DNA of 20,747 nucleotides from Brevundimonas sp. UBA2388 (lineage in GTDB: Bacteria > Pseudomonadota > Alphaproteobacteria > Caulobacterales > Caulobacteraceae): positions 61,077 to 81,823 of the forward strand of contig DDSO01000143.1 of assembly GCA_002343425.1 (NCBI GenBank). The letters run 5' to 3'. The position numbers and the translations under genes were made by a program. Positions within the stretch are counted from its first letter, which is position 1. Each line of letters begins with the position of its first letter. Below are positions 14,054 to 20,161 of the stretch, one piece after another. Below the pieces are notes generated by a model. It saw only the letters and a program-made list of their open reading frames with translations, searched no databases and was not told where the DNA came from.

Positions 14054-14523
14054 GGCCCTACCTGTCCTTCGACCCCGATGGCAGCCTCGACGAGGTCCAG
14101 AAGGCCACTGATCACTCTGTCGGCGACCTCGGGCGAAATCGGCAGGACCGGCTCGACCAAACCGGATCGCAAATTCCCTGAGGCGTAGAGCGGTCCAAGG
14201 ACTGCGGCGAGGTCGGCTAACCCAACTGGCAAGTCTCGCAGTCCGGCCAGCCGGGCGCACCGGAGAACCTTCTTCAGATCATGACGCAGATGGATGCGGT
14301 TCCAGTCGTCGGAGAACCCGCGATGGAGGAGATAGGCCTTCAAGCCGAGTTCTATGGCAATTGCGCTCGGGTAGGCCGATCTGCCCCCTGAGCGGTCATG
14401 CTTGGTCCAGGCCATGGCGTGGAAGGTGCGGGCGTTGCGGAGGAAGGCAGCGGCTAAACGATGGTCGGGAGGACGTCGCCCTCCCCTCCGCTTCGATAAC
14501 GATACGTGTCGGTGGCCAAGCAT
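14050..14523 (-). CDS. Small helical protein, possibly HEPN-like
   Basis: 157 residues from the ATG at 14523, supported by GGGAGGT about 6 bp upstream. Helical pattern: FLRNARTFHAMAW (27-39), then SAIAIELGLKAYLLHRGFSD (52-71), then LRHDLKKVLRCARLAGL (79-95) and a C-terminal helix. The combination of IELGLKAYL and RHDLKKVL resembles HEPN-type proteins that flag helical RNases and toxin partners. A possible R-x5-H (Arg29, His35) is seen but is not in the usual C-terminal position, so nuclease activity is doubtful. It overlaps the sigma-like gene by 4 bp, and it is divergent from the HTH regulator at 14659 whose repeated operator lies between them. Confidence 0.55.
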   Translation of the reverse strand: MLGHRHVSLSKRRGGRRPPDHRLAAAFLRNARTFHAMAWTKHDRSGGRSAYPSAIAIELGLKAYLLHRGFSDDWNRIHLRHDLKKVLRCARLAGLRDLPVGLADLAAVLGPLYASGNLRSGLVEPVLPISPEVADRVISGLLDLVEAAIGVEGQVGP

Positions 14524-14583
14524 GCGTGACCTCCCGCGCAGCTGCCCGGTCGCTCAGAACATGCTGAACGGTGGAGTTTGATG

Positions 14584-14654
14584 GAATTTCACCTACACTC
14601 GACCGAATTTCCGCGAGTGAGTCAACGAAATTCCGTCACGCAAGAAGGAATTTC
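14584..14654. promoter_or_regulatory. Four phased GAAWTTC operator palindromes
   Basis: GAATTTC at 14584-14590, GAATTTC at 14605-14611, GAAATTC at 14627-14633 and GAATTTC at 14648-14654. Their centres are 21, 22 and 21 bp apart, i.e. two helical turns, so all face the same side of the DNA. They fill the interval between two divergent starts (14523 and 14659). The last one overlaps the Shine-Dalgarno of the HTH gene (AGAAGGAA). Autorepression by that protein and control of the opposite operon are likely. Confidence 0.7.
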
Positions 14655-14658
14655 TTTC

Positions 14659-14889
14659 ATGTTGGAGCCCAGCCAAGTCCGAATGGCTCGTGCAGCGCTG
14701 AAGATTAGCGTCAGAGAGTTGTCGTCGCTGTCCGGCGTCGCCGACTCGACCATCCTTCGGTTCGAAGCTGGGAAAGGGGCGATCCTCACGAGCAACATGC
14801 GACGCATGCAGGACGCGCTAGAGAATGCCGGCGTTGTCTTTCTCCCACCGGATTCGCAATGCGGACCAGGTGTTCGATTGAAGCTCTGA
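14659..14889 (+). CDS. Small XRE-like helix-turn-helix regulator
   Basis: 76 residues from the ATG at 14659, with AGAAGGAA 8 bp upstream. The body is one lambda-repressor-like HTH: QVRMARAALKISVRELSSLS (6-25), GVADSTILRFEAGKG (26-40) with the recognition helix around STILRFEAG, then NMRRMQDALENAGVVFLPP (47-65). The tail is short, with no second domain. It should bind DNA as a dimer; the four GAAWTTC sites upstream are the obvious targets. The minus-strand operon it faces leads to the recombinase, so it may control excision. A longer frame to 14578 starts with TTG in the operator region and is rejected. Confidence 0.82.
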   Translation: MLEPSQVRMARAALKISVRELSSLSGVADSTILRFEAGKGAILTSNMRRMQDALENAGVVFLPPDSQCGPGVRLKL

Positions 14890-14938
14890 TGCTGCCGTAG
14901 GCCCACGCGAAATGGCCGACTCCAAGCGAGTCACCGAT

Positions 14939-14990
14939 GTAGCGAATCGCGCTACAAAAGCTTGACTTGTGTAGCACGTCTCGCTACAAG
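14939..14990 (+). promoter_or_regulatory. higBA promoter with two operator copies
   Basis: Two 17-bp inverted repeats of form GTAGC-N7-GCTAC occur at 14939-14955 and 14971-14987. TTGACT (14962-14967) and TACAAG (14985-14990) give a -35 and -10 with 17 bp spacing. One operator lies just upstream of the -35, the other covers the -10. This is the expected layout for autoregulation by a HigA-type antitoxin. Confidence 0.75.
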
Positions 14991-15012
14991 CTGTGCGTGG
15001 AAGGCTCTCGCC

Positions 15013-15294
15013 GTGATCCTCAGTTGGAAGGGCAAGCAAGCTAGGGAGGTCTTTGAGGGCAACTGCCCCAAGGGTTTCCCGGCGGACCTCTTCAAGCGGG
15101 TGCGGCGAAGCCTCTTCCAGCTGGATGCGGCCACGCGGCTCGATGATCTCAAACATCCGCCGGGAAACCGTCTGCACCGCCTCCAGGAGGATCGGGCGGG
15201 GCAGTGGTCGATCAGTGTGAACGACCAGTTCCGCATCTGCTTCCGATGGACCGATCAGGGTCCGGAGGACGTTGAGTTCGTCGATTACCACTGA
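15013..15294 (+). CDS. higB: HigB/RelE-family toxin
   Basis: 93 residues from a GTG at 15013, with GGAAGG 8 bp upstream; family proteins begin at this point. The sequence ILSWKGKQAREVFEG, then FPADLFKRVRRSLFQLDAA, DLKHPPGNRLHRLQED and WSISVNDQFRICFRW is the HigB/GraT fold of RelE-like ribosome-dependent mRNA interferases. The LHxL, RxGxWSIxVNxQxRI pattern is conserved. Free toxin cuts translated mRNA and slows growth. The gene lies before its antitoxin, the order usual for hig loci and reversed from most other systems. An upstream in-frame ATG at 14962 lies inside the promoter and is excluded. Function depends on the HigA partner at 15350. Confidence 0.92.
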   Translation: MILSWKGKQAREVFEGNCPKGFPADLFKRVRRSLFQLDAATRLDDLKHPPGNRLHRLQEDRAGQWSISVNDQFRICFRWTDQGPEDVEFVDYH

Positions 15295-15349
15295 GCGGGG
15301 GCTTGGTGGAACGGCCCGGGTGTCGGGCCAGAAAGAGAGAAGTCCGCCG

Positions 15350-15670
15350 ATGGCGACGCATGACTTCGCCAACTTCGCGGCCCCCGCGCCGCACCCTGGC
15401 GAGCACCTTCGGGAAGACTACCTGCCCGCTTACGATCTCAGCGCCGGTGCCCTCGCCAAGGCGATGGGCCTTAAGGACCGGGCCCGTATAGAGCGCCTGG
15501 TGCGTGAGAAGCAGTCCATCACCGCCGATACGGCGCTGCGCTTGGCCAAGGTCTTCGGCACATCCCCTCAGTACTGGATCAACCTCCAGACCACGCACGA
15601 CCTGTCCAAGGCCGCGATTGAGGGCCGCGGCGAGCTGGAACGGATCGAGCAGCTGCACGCGCCAGCGTGA
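15350..15670 (+). CDS. higA: HigA antitoxin, XRE family
   Basis: 106 residues from the ATG at 15350, with a purine-rich AGAGAGAAG site upstream; a start at 15272 would overlap the toxin. Residues about 14-35 read HPGEHLREDYLPAYDLSAGA, followed by the HTH (LAKAMGLKDRARIERLVREKQSITADTALRLAKVFGTSPQYWINLQ, residues 36-81). The HPGExL opening and the SPQYWINLQ ending are characteristic of HigA. It binds and neutralises HigB and represses the operon through the two GTAGC-N7-GCTAC sites. The 55-bp gap to the toxin is larger than usual but holds no promoter I can identify. It marks the end of the accessory part of the window. Confidence 0.92.
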   Translation: MATHDFANFAAPAPHPGEHLREDYLPAYDLSAGALAKAMGLKDRARIERLVREKQSITADTALRLAKVFGTSPQYWINLQTTHDLSKAAIEGRGELERIEQLHAPA

Positions 15671-15952
15671 GCACGGGACGAACTGCCGTTCCGGCAGATC
15701 TATGCCTACGTCCCGCGTAGATGCCCATAATCGGGTTGCCGCTGTCGGCGAACTGTCGGCATGCTGACGTGTTCAGGTATCGATATTCGCCATAGGTTAG
15801 GTGTCGATTTGAAGCAAGACATCGCGCATCGGTATCTTCTGGTCCTTGTCTGGGATGCCTTGTCGCACACGGAACGGCCAGCGCAGCTGATCTCAATCGA
15901 CTTTCAGCAGTGGCCAATGCCTATCAATGAAAAGTTAATCGGTTCGAATTGC
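15671..15952. other. Intergenic stretch after higA
   Basis: No gene is credible here. A small hairpin CTGCCG, TTC, CGGCAG (15683-15697) follows the higA stop, without a T tract. CTGTCGGC occurs twice near 15744-15763. A frame crossing to 16207 runs antisense to the zinc-ribbon gene and looks like noncoding translation. Confidence 0.4.
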
Positions 15953-16240
15953 TCAGTCAAAGATATCGAAGATGTCGCGACGCTTCTTCTTGCGGTAACC
16001 TTCGTCACGACCGAATTCGTCGTCGCGATCTCTGCGGTGATCACGCTCTGGTGGGCGCATCGCGTAAGTCGTTGGCGTGGGCGACTGTCCACCTTGACTG
16101 CCACCATCCTCGATCAGCTTTTCCAGTTCGCCGCGGTCAAGCCACACGCCCCGACAAGTCGGACACATGTCAAACTCGACGCCGCTGCGGTTGACGGTTG
16201 TCATTGAGGCGTTGTCGTTGGGGCATAGCAGAAGGGGCAT
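15953..16240 (-). CDS. TFIIB-type zinc-ribbon protein
   Basis: 95 residues from the ATG at 16240, chosen because GGAG lies 8 bp upstream and the family begins at this point; a longer frame to 16339 exists. The N-terminal part is a zf-TFIIB ribbon: CPND (Cys6), then RSGVEFDMCPTCRGVWLDRG (Cys26, Cys29) and ELEKLI. The second cysteine of the first knuckle is Asp9, so the metal site has three Cys and an Asp. The rest (about 45-88) is charged and probably disordered, ending in a short RDIFDIFD tail. The family is widespread in bacteria and its role is unknown; metal binding is likely. Located next to the likely chromosomal genes that follow. Confidence 0.85.
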   Translation of the reverse strand: MPLLLCPNDNASMTTVNRSGVEFDMCPTCRGVWLDRGELEKLIEDGGSQGGQSPTPTTYAMRPPERDHRRDRDDEFGRDEGYRKKKRRDIFDIFD

Positions 16241-16418
16241 ATCGAATCTCCGATGGATAAGGCTGTGGTGAGCGATGCCCGCCAAGGAATGCGGGCCGGA
16301 TGGTAGCACGGCTACGCAATTGGCACACAGGATCAACACGCCGAAACGGGTGGCGATCCCCCGCCGCCTTTATCCGCGCCAAACCGAAAGCGGGATGTTC
16401 AGCCGCTGGGCGCCGTCG

Positions 16419-16447
16419 TCGACGGTGATTGGATCGATCACCGTCGA
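16419..16447. repeat. 11-bp perfect inverted repeat downstream of the first small membrane gene
   Basis: TCGACGGTGAT (16419-16429) and ATCACCGTCGA (16437-16447) with a 7-bp loop lie 21 bp beyond the stop of the gene at 16468 on the minus strand. It looks like a transcript-end stem-loop but has no T tract. The rest of 16241-16467 shows no gene. Confidence 0.5.
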
Positions 16448-16467
16448 TTTGGAAGGTCCGCCGAGGT

Positions 16468-16596
16468 TCAGCGGGCCTTGCGCGACCTGGACCGAGCTAC
16501 GCGAACCGACATGAGCAGCGATGAGAATGCCGTCACAATGCCAAGGGCTATCAGGGTGCTGTAGCGCTTGAACCAGCGCGTCGAACGGGTCGTCAT
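16468..16596 (-). CDS. 42-residue small membrane protein, copy 1
   Basis: Starts at the ATG at 16596 with AGGAGAGG seven to nine bases upstream and stops at TGA 16470-16468. It opens with MTTRSTRWFKRYSTL, a basic end, then has one hydrophobic segment (about residues 14-31, IALGIVTAFSSLLM) and a basic tail ending RKAR. It is too short for standard gene calls. A paralogue at 18663-18791 matches at 30 of 42 residues with no gap, same Shine-Dalgarno, same start distance and same stop. Several codon differences are silent (for example ACG/ACT for Thr, GCA/GCC for Ala), which argues for real coding sequence. The basic-flanked single helix suggests an inner-membrane peptide. Function unknown. Confidence 0.7.
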   Translation of the reverse strand: MTTRSTRWFKRYSTLIALGIVTAFSSLLMSVRVARSRSRKAR

Positions 16597-16655
16597 CGAG
16601 CCTCTCCTTGAATGAGGGGCACGCTCGCCGCCGGGATCAGGGTTCTGGAAGGTCT

Positions 16656-16790
16656 GGACCCCGGCATCGAGCGCACCCGATGCGGTCCGACATCACGATC
16701 GCAATGATCGTCAGAGGGGCCCGGGCCGCATGAGCAGACTGCGCCGCGCATCCGCCTGACGCCAATGCGTTATGGTGATGCGACCGATAA
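16656..16790 (-). promoter_or_regulatory. Conserved leader with two hairpins, copy 1
   Basis: Upstream of the 42-residue gene. Hairpin A: GGACC + GCATCG (16656-16669, with ccg bulge) pairs with CGATGC + GGTCC (16678-16688). Hairpin B: ACGATC (16695-16700) with GATCGT (16706-16711), loop GCAAT. A GC palindrome GGCCCGGGCC is at 16718-16727, and a 30-bp block (16761-16790) containing GCCAATG and CCGATAA is shared with copy 2. In copy 2 both stems are unchanged, and hairpin B differs only in its loop. The set is a probable promoter and 5' untranslated leader. Confidence 0.5.
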
Positions 16791-16888
16791 GCAGGACCGA
16801 TAGACCAGCTCAAAAGTCAGAGCGTTCGCCAACAGCAAGGCTTGCATGCCGGGTTATGACGGTACCGACCCGGCCAGGACCGCCGCGT

Positions 16889-17872
16889 TCAGAAAAGGCC
16901 GGCGGTGTAGGCCGCGTAGGCAACATAGGCGGCGACGAGAACCAAGCCTTCCCGTCTGCTCAGCCGACCGCCCGTAAAGGCGAACACCATCACGACCAGA
17001 GAGACAACGACCAGGACCCAGAGGTCGAAGGCCATGATGCTGGCCGGCACAGTGGTGGGCGCCACGGCCCCTGTGAGGCCGCCGATGAACAGGATGTTGT
17101 AGATGTTGGAGCCTAGCACATTGCCGAGGGCAATGTCCCCCTGCCTGCGCCAGGCCGCCAAGGCGGAGGTGACCAGTTCCGGCAGGGACGTCCCCACCGC
17201 CACGATCGTAAGTCCGATAACGGTGTCGCTGACACCGAGTTGTTCGGCGATGCCGATGGCGGCCTCCACCAGAAGACTGCCGCCGCCTACGACCAGAGCG
17301 AGACCGGCGAGGAACAGCAGGAGTGCGACCGACAGTCGCCCCGCCGGCTGGGCGCGGGGGATCAGGGCCGGGTCGACTTCTTCCATCGCCACGGCGCGAT
17401 CATAGCCGGCGCTGTGCGGGGCCCCCAGACGCTCCTGGCGGTAGGCGTAGTAGATGTACCCCGCCATCAGGACCAGGAAGGCGATTCCGGCCTCGCGCGA
17501 CAGGCCCACCGTCGCACCCGCGGCCAGCAGCGCCAGAGCCGCCAGGATGCCCACGCCGCCATCGCGCCACAGGGCGCGGGCATTGACCGCGATGGGTGCG
17601 ATCAGGGCGGCCACCCCGAGGATCAGGAGTGTGTTGGCGATGTTCGATCCCACGATATTGCCGAGGGCGATGCCCGGAGACCCGGCCAGGCTGGCCTTCA
17701 GGCTTGCGGCGAGTTCGGGCGTCGAGGTGCCCATACCCACCACCGTCAGGCCGATGAGCATCGGCGAGAGACGGAGTCTCTCCGCTATCCGGACCGCCCC
17801 GCGCACGAGAAGATCCCCGCCCGCAATCAGCAGGACGAGGCCTAACAACAGGAACAGGGCATCGGCCGGCAT
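16889..17872 (-). CDS. Calcium/sodium antiporter, CaCA/YrbG family
   Basis: 327 residues, polytopic, about ten membrane helices. It carries the two alpha repeats of the CaCA superfamily: VGMGTSTPELAASL (46-59) with GNIVGSNIANTLLILG (about 71-86), and VGTSLPELVTSALAA (about 227-241) with GNVLGSNIYNILFIGG. The two halves are joined by a charged loop (about 150-175). Family members exchange Ca2+ for Na+ across the inner membrane. The N-terminus (MPADALFLLLGLVLLIAGGDLLVRG) begins directly in the first helix. Downstream on the transcribed side, CCGGGT and ACCCGG (16849-16873) enclose a CGGTACCG palindrome that may end the transcript. Looks like an ordinary chromosomal gene. Confidence 0.94.
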   Translation of the reverse strand: MPADALFLLLGLVLLIAGGDLLVRGAVRIAERLRLSPMLIGLTVVGMGTSTPELAASLKASLAGSPGIALGNIVGSNIANTLLILGVAALIAPIAVNARALWRDGGVGILAALALLAAGATVGLSREAGIAFLVLMAGYIYYAYRQERLGAPHSAGYDRAVAMEEVDPALIPRAQPAGRLSVALLLFLAGLALVVGGGSLLVEAAIGIAEQLGVSDTVIGLTIVAVGTSLPELVTSALAAWRRQGDIALGNVLGSNIYNILFIGGLTGAVAPTTVPASIMAFDLWVLVVVSLVVMVFAFTGGRLSRREGLVLVAAYVAYAAYTAGLF

Positions 17873-18150
17873 GGTGCGATCAATCGGTTCGGTTAGACGC
17901 TAAGAGCGATTCTCTGAATGTTTCCGGTCGAGGCAGCATCTCGTTAGCCGGACACGGGTCAGCGGAACGGCTCTCTGCAGGCGAGAGAACAAGGACGACG
18001 TCCCATCGCCGCATAACTTAAACAGACATCCTCCGGAAATCCCGGGGCGGTCTGGGTGTAGCGAACTGGGCGCAGAGAACGGGACCTGGGGGCGGCTCAT
18101 CCCGCCGTCACCAAAAGAGAGGCCCAATACGGACGGGGTCGAGGAAAGCG
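17873..18150. other. Intergenic stretch upstream of the antiporter
   Basis: 278 bp with no credible gene. It should contain the antiporter promoter on the minus strand, but I cannot point to confident -35 and -10 boxes. Confidence 0.4.
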
Positions 18151-18567
18151 TCATTGCGGTCTTTCGCCAACCCCAGGAGCGCCGGCATCGATCACAAGGC
18201 ATAGCTGCCGGGTTTCTGTCCCGCTTCGCTCGGTGCGCGGCGCAATACTGACGGCCTTGTTGTCCGGGCCATAGGTCGCGAGCCATTGGCAGCCGGTCTG
18301 CAGGTCGGTTAACACGAACAGGTTCGCCTCGGCGGTTGGAGTCTTGGTGAAGGTCGCTCCGAGGGCGGCGGTGCGCAATGCCCCGACCGGGTCGGCAATG
18401 GCGCCCTGGATCTCGTGACCGCGTGAGTTCAGGCTGTCAGCGGTGGTGCGGGCCGTTTCCGCCGCCTTTTCGATGTCCTGCAGAACCGAAGTATCAATCG
18501 GTTCACATGCGGTGAGAGCCACGCCTGTAGCCAGGGTGACGAAAATGGATCGGATGGTGGGCCTCAT
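18151..18567 (-). CDS. Small lipoprotein of unknown function
   Basis: 138 residues from the ATG at 18567. The N-terminus is a lipoprotein signal, MRPTIRSIFVTLATGVALTAC, with the lipobox LTAC and Cys21 as the modified residue. A helical stretch (about 27-55, DTSVLQDIEKAAETARTTADS) follows, then a compact domain with two cysteines (CQWLATYGPDNKAVSIAP and LCLVIDAG, residues about 94 and 122) that could form a disulfide. It should be anchored at the cell envelope. The copy 2 small membrane gene ends 96 bp upstream on the same strand, so the two may share a transcript. No known family recognised. Confidence 0.78.
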   Translation of the reverse strand: MRPTIRSIFVTLATGVALTACEPIDTSVLQDIEKAAETARTTADSLNSRGHEIQGAIADPVGALRTAALGATFTKTPTAEANLFVLTDLQTGCQWLATYGPDNKAVSIAPRTERSGTETRQLCLVIDAGAPGVGERPQ

Positions 18568-18662
18568 TCGACAAGTTCCTCGAGTCTGTGGCGTGCCGCC
18601 AGAATGGCTGTTGATGGCGCAGTGGCCGCTGGATAGTGTGAAAGGTGTTTTCCGTTTATGGA

Positions 18663-18791
18663 TCAGCGGGCCTTGCGCGGTCTGGTCCGGGGCGAACGAA
18701 AGGCCATGACCAACGATGAGAAGGCAGTCACAATGCCAAACGCCATCAAGGTGCTGTAGCGCCTAAACCAGCGCGTCGGACGGGTCGCCAT
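18663..18791 (-). CDS. 42-residue small membrane protein, copy 2
   Basis: Paralogue of the gene at 16468-16596, same length. It opens with MATRPTRWFRRYSTLMAF, has the helix GIVTAFSSLVMAF and ends in a basic tail RPRKAR. Start ATG at 18791 with AGGAGAGG at the same distance as copy 1; stop TGA at 18665-18663. Changes between copies are conservative (Lys/Arg, Ile/Met, Leu/Val) in the core and looser near the C-terminus. The upstream leader is duplicated too. The lipoprotein gene follows 96 bp downstream. A single membrane helix with positive flanks predicts insertion in the inner membrane. Function unknown; it could be a stress-related small protein or a peptide toxin, neither shown. Confidence 0.7.
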   Translation of the reverse strand: MATRPTRWFRRYSTLMAFGIVTAFSSLVMAFRSPRTRPRKAR

Positions 18792-18853
18792 CGAGCCTCT
18801 CCTGGATTGAAAGGGCGCGCTCCTGGCCGGGACGAGGGGACTCTGGAAGGACT

Positions 18854-18988
18854 GGACCCCGGCATCGGGCGCACCCGATGCGGTCCGACATCACGATCAC
18901 CATGATCGTCAGAGGGGCCCGGGCCGCCCAGTCACGCTGACTATGTTCCTCGGCGCAGGCCAATGAGTTGTGCTCATCCGGCCGATAA
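18854..18988 (-). promoter_or_regulatory. Conserved leader with two hairpins, copy 2
   Basis: Same order as copy 1. Hairpin A: GGACC + GCATCG (18854-18867) with CGATGC + GGTCC (18876-18886). Hairpin B: ACGATC (18893-18898) with GATCGT (18904-18909), loop ACCAT instead of GCAAT. Then the GGCCCGGGCC palindrome, and the 30-bp block at 18959-18988 (23 of 30 bases equal to copy 1). The block begins only about 20 bp past the end of the carbonic anhydrase gene, so this is a compact independent promoter or leader. Confidence 0.5.
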
Positions 18989-19007
18989 TCATCCCCAATA
19001 GCTCCGT

Positions 19008-19604
19008 CTAGACGGTCGTCAGTTCGCCCGTGGCAATGCTGAACTTCCACGCCGACAAGGCTAGTTGACCGGACTTTTCGGCCTCCCGGATCCACGGGAA
19101 CGTCCTCAGATTGGTCTGGGACTGACGGAGCACGGCGTCCTCGATCGCCGCCTCGAACGTCTCGCCGGAGCCCTGCTCGGGCATGGGCCACATCACCGGC
19201 TCGGCGATGTCCACCCACGGCGCCAAGAAGTCGGGGGCGCTCCGCAGAGGACCATGAATCATCGCATGAATGCCATCGCATTGCGCGTGCCCGAGCACCA
19301 CGATCCGGCGGACCTTGAGAATCTTGACCGCATACTCGAGCGCTGCACTGGTCCCGTGACACCCGCCATCGGGCGCATACTCTGGGACCAGCCCGGCCAC
19401 ATTGCGAATGACGAACAGTTCGCCCGGCTCCGCGTCGAAGATGGTCTGCGGATCGATCCGGGCGTCGGAGCAGGCGATGACGGCCGTCGCCGGTCGCTGG
19501 CGCCGTCGGGCCAGCCGAGCATACCTCTCCGCCTGGGCCGGCCAGACTGCCGAGCGGAAGCGACGGTAACCCGCCATCAAAGCATCGTCCGGGTCCAGCG
19601 TCAT
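19008..19604 (-). CDS. Beta-class carbonic anhydrase
   Basis: 198 residues. Zinc ligands are visible: Cys45 in ACSDARI with the Asp47-Arg49 dyad, then His106 and Cys109 in LGHAQCDG. FVIRNVAG (64-71) and HGTSAALEYAV (83-93) are the other family signatures. It hydrates CO2 to bicarbonate in the cytoplasm. Length is typical for the short SulP-linked or stand-alone beta enzymes. The ATG at 19604 overlaps the stop of a tiny upstream frame (ATGA), and the membrane gene behind it is frameshifted, so it probably belongs to a small operon with membrane proteins. The stop codon sits in a palindrome (CCGTCT, AGACGG, 19004-19015). Confidence 0.95.
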   Translation of the reverse strand: MTLDPDDALMAGYRRFRSAVWPAQAERYARLARRRQRPATAVIACSDARIDPQTIFDAEPGELFVIRNVAGLVPEYAPDGGCHGTSAALEYAVKILKVRRIVVLGHAQCDGIHAMIHGPLRSAPDFLAPWVDIAEPVMWPMPEQGSGETFEAAIEDAVLRQSQTNLRTFPWIREAEKSGQLALSAWKFSIATGELTTV

Positions 19605-19708
19605 GGCTCAGCCGCGGCGGTCTTGACCGGGCCGGTGCGCCACAGCGACCAATGGACGCCCGTCGCGAGGATGGCGAAGGTCACGCGCCGGGAGGGGCGG
19701 CGGGGCAT
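19601..19708 (-). CDS. 35-residue frame overlapping two neighbours
   Basis: Begins at the ATG at 19708 with GGAG eight bases upstream, overlaps the end of the membrane gene and ends in an ATGA overlap with the carbonic anhydrase start. It reads MPRRPSRRVTFAILATGVHW then a short polar tail, i.e. basic start plus a hydrophobic patch. The overlaps suggest translational coupling. It may be a real membrane microprotein or just a bridge frame; no homologue is known to me. Confidence 0.35.
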   Translation of the reverse strand: MPRRPSRRVTFAILATGVHWSLWRTGPVKTAAAEP

Positions 19709-19924
19709 TTCTCCCACTCCATGAGGTCGGCGACGAAGACCGTCGAGCCGACGAAGATCAAAACGCCGAAGCTGAGGCCAAGGGTCAGATACCCCAGCGA
19801 CATCAGCCGGCTCTCGACGACGGCAATCTCGCGGTGCTTCTTGTGCGGGACGCCCAGGTCGAGCACGCGCAGGATAACGACGAGAGCCGAGAAAGGCCGC
19901 CCACATCCAGACCGGCTTGGTCAT
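19681..19924 (-). pseudogene. Two-helix membrane protein with an apparent frameshift
   Basis: The natural start is the ATG at 19924 (GAGG five to eight bases upstream), reading MTKPVWMWAAFL. Near 19886-19892 the frame changes: removing one base of the TCTCGGCTCTC tract restores a continuous protein that goes on as ALVVILRVLDLGVPHKKHRE, then AVVESRLMSLGYLTLG and a second helix GVLIFVGSTVFVADL. The restored protein would be about 80 residues with two helices (about 8-20 and 49-70). As read, it is split: the N-terminal part enters another frame and the C-terminal part only has a GTG start at 19866. Either a sequencing or assembly error or a recent mutation. It sits immediately upstream of the carbonic anhydrase region. 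Confidence 0.6.
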
Positions 19925-19975
19925 ACCGTCCTCGGTTGGATATTCCATGGATCAAGCTCCGCCCTGTTTCCGCGA

Positions 19976-20161
19976 TCAGGCGCGGATGTCGAACGTGTGA
20001 CGGCTGGCTCGGCGGGTGACCGCGTCGTCGGTGATCGCTCCGGGTGGCTCCACGGGGCGGGTCGTCGGCGAACTCCGATGTGCAGCGACTCGGCAGGTCA
20101 TCTGCGAGAGTTGAACCGCCAAGCCACGGGCGACGGGCATCGAAATCGGGCTGATCCTCAT
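19976..20161 (-). CDS. 61-residue hypothetical protein coupled to the TerB-like gene
   Basis: The ATG at 20161 overlaps the upstream stop (ATGA), with GGGAGGG six to eight bases upstream, inside the end of the TerB-like gene, which favours real translation. The sequence MRISPISMPVARGLAVQLSQ, a Pro/Arg-rich middle and a tail ending RRASRHTFDIRA shows no membrane segment or motif. I do not recognise it. The support is position and ribosome-binding site; composition alone would not convince. Confidence 0.45.
   Translation of the reverse strand: MRISPISMPVARGLAVQLSQMTCRVAAHRSSPTTRPVEPPGAITDDAVTRRASRHTFDIRA

Noticed and set aside
15761..16207. 148-residue + frame
   Set aside because: Overlaps the zinc-ribbon gene on the opposite strand and has no recognisable features or good ribosome-binding site.
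16637..16693. 18-residue frame (MSDRIGCARCRGPDLPEP) in the conserved leader, 42 residues in copy 2
   Set aside because: The 3' ends differ completely in length and frame use, and conservation follows the hairpin stems rather than codons, so a leader structure explains it better.
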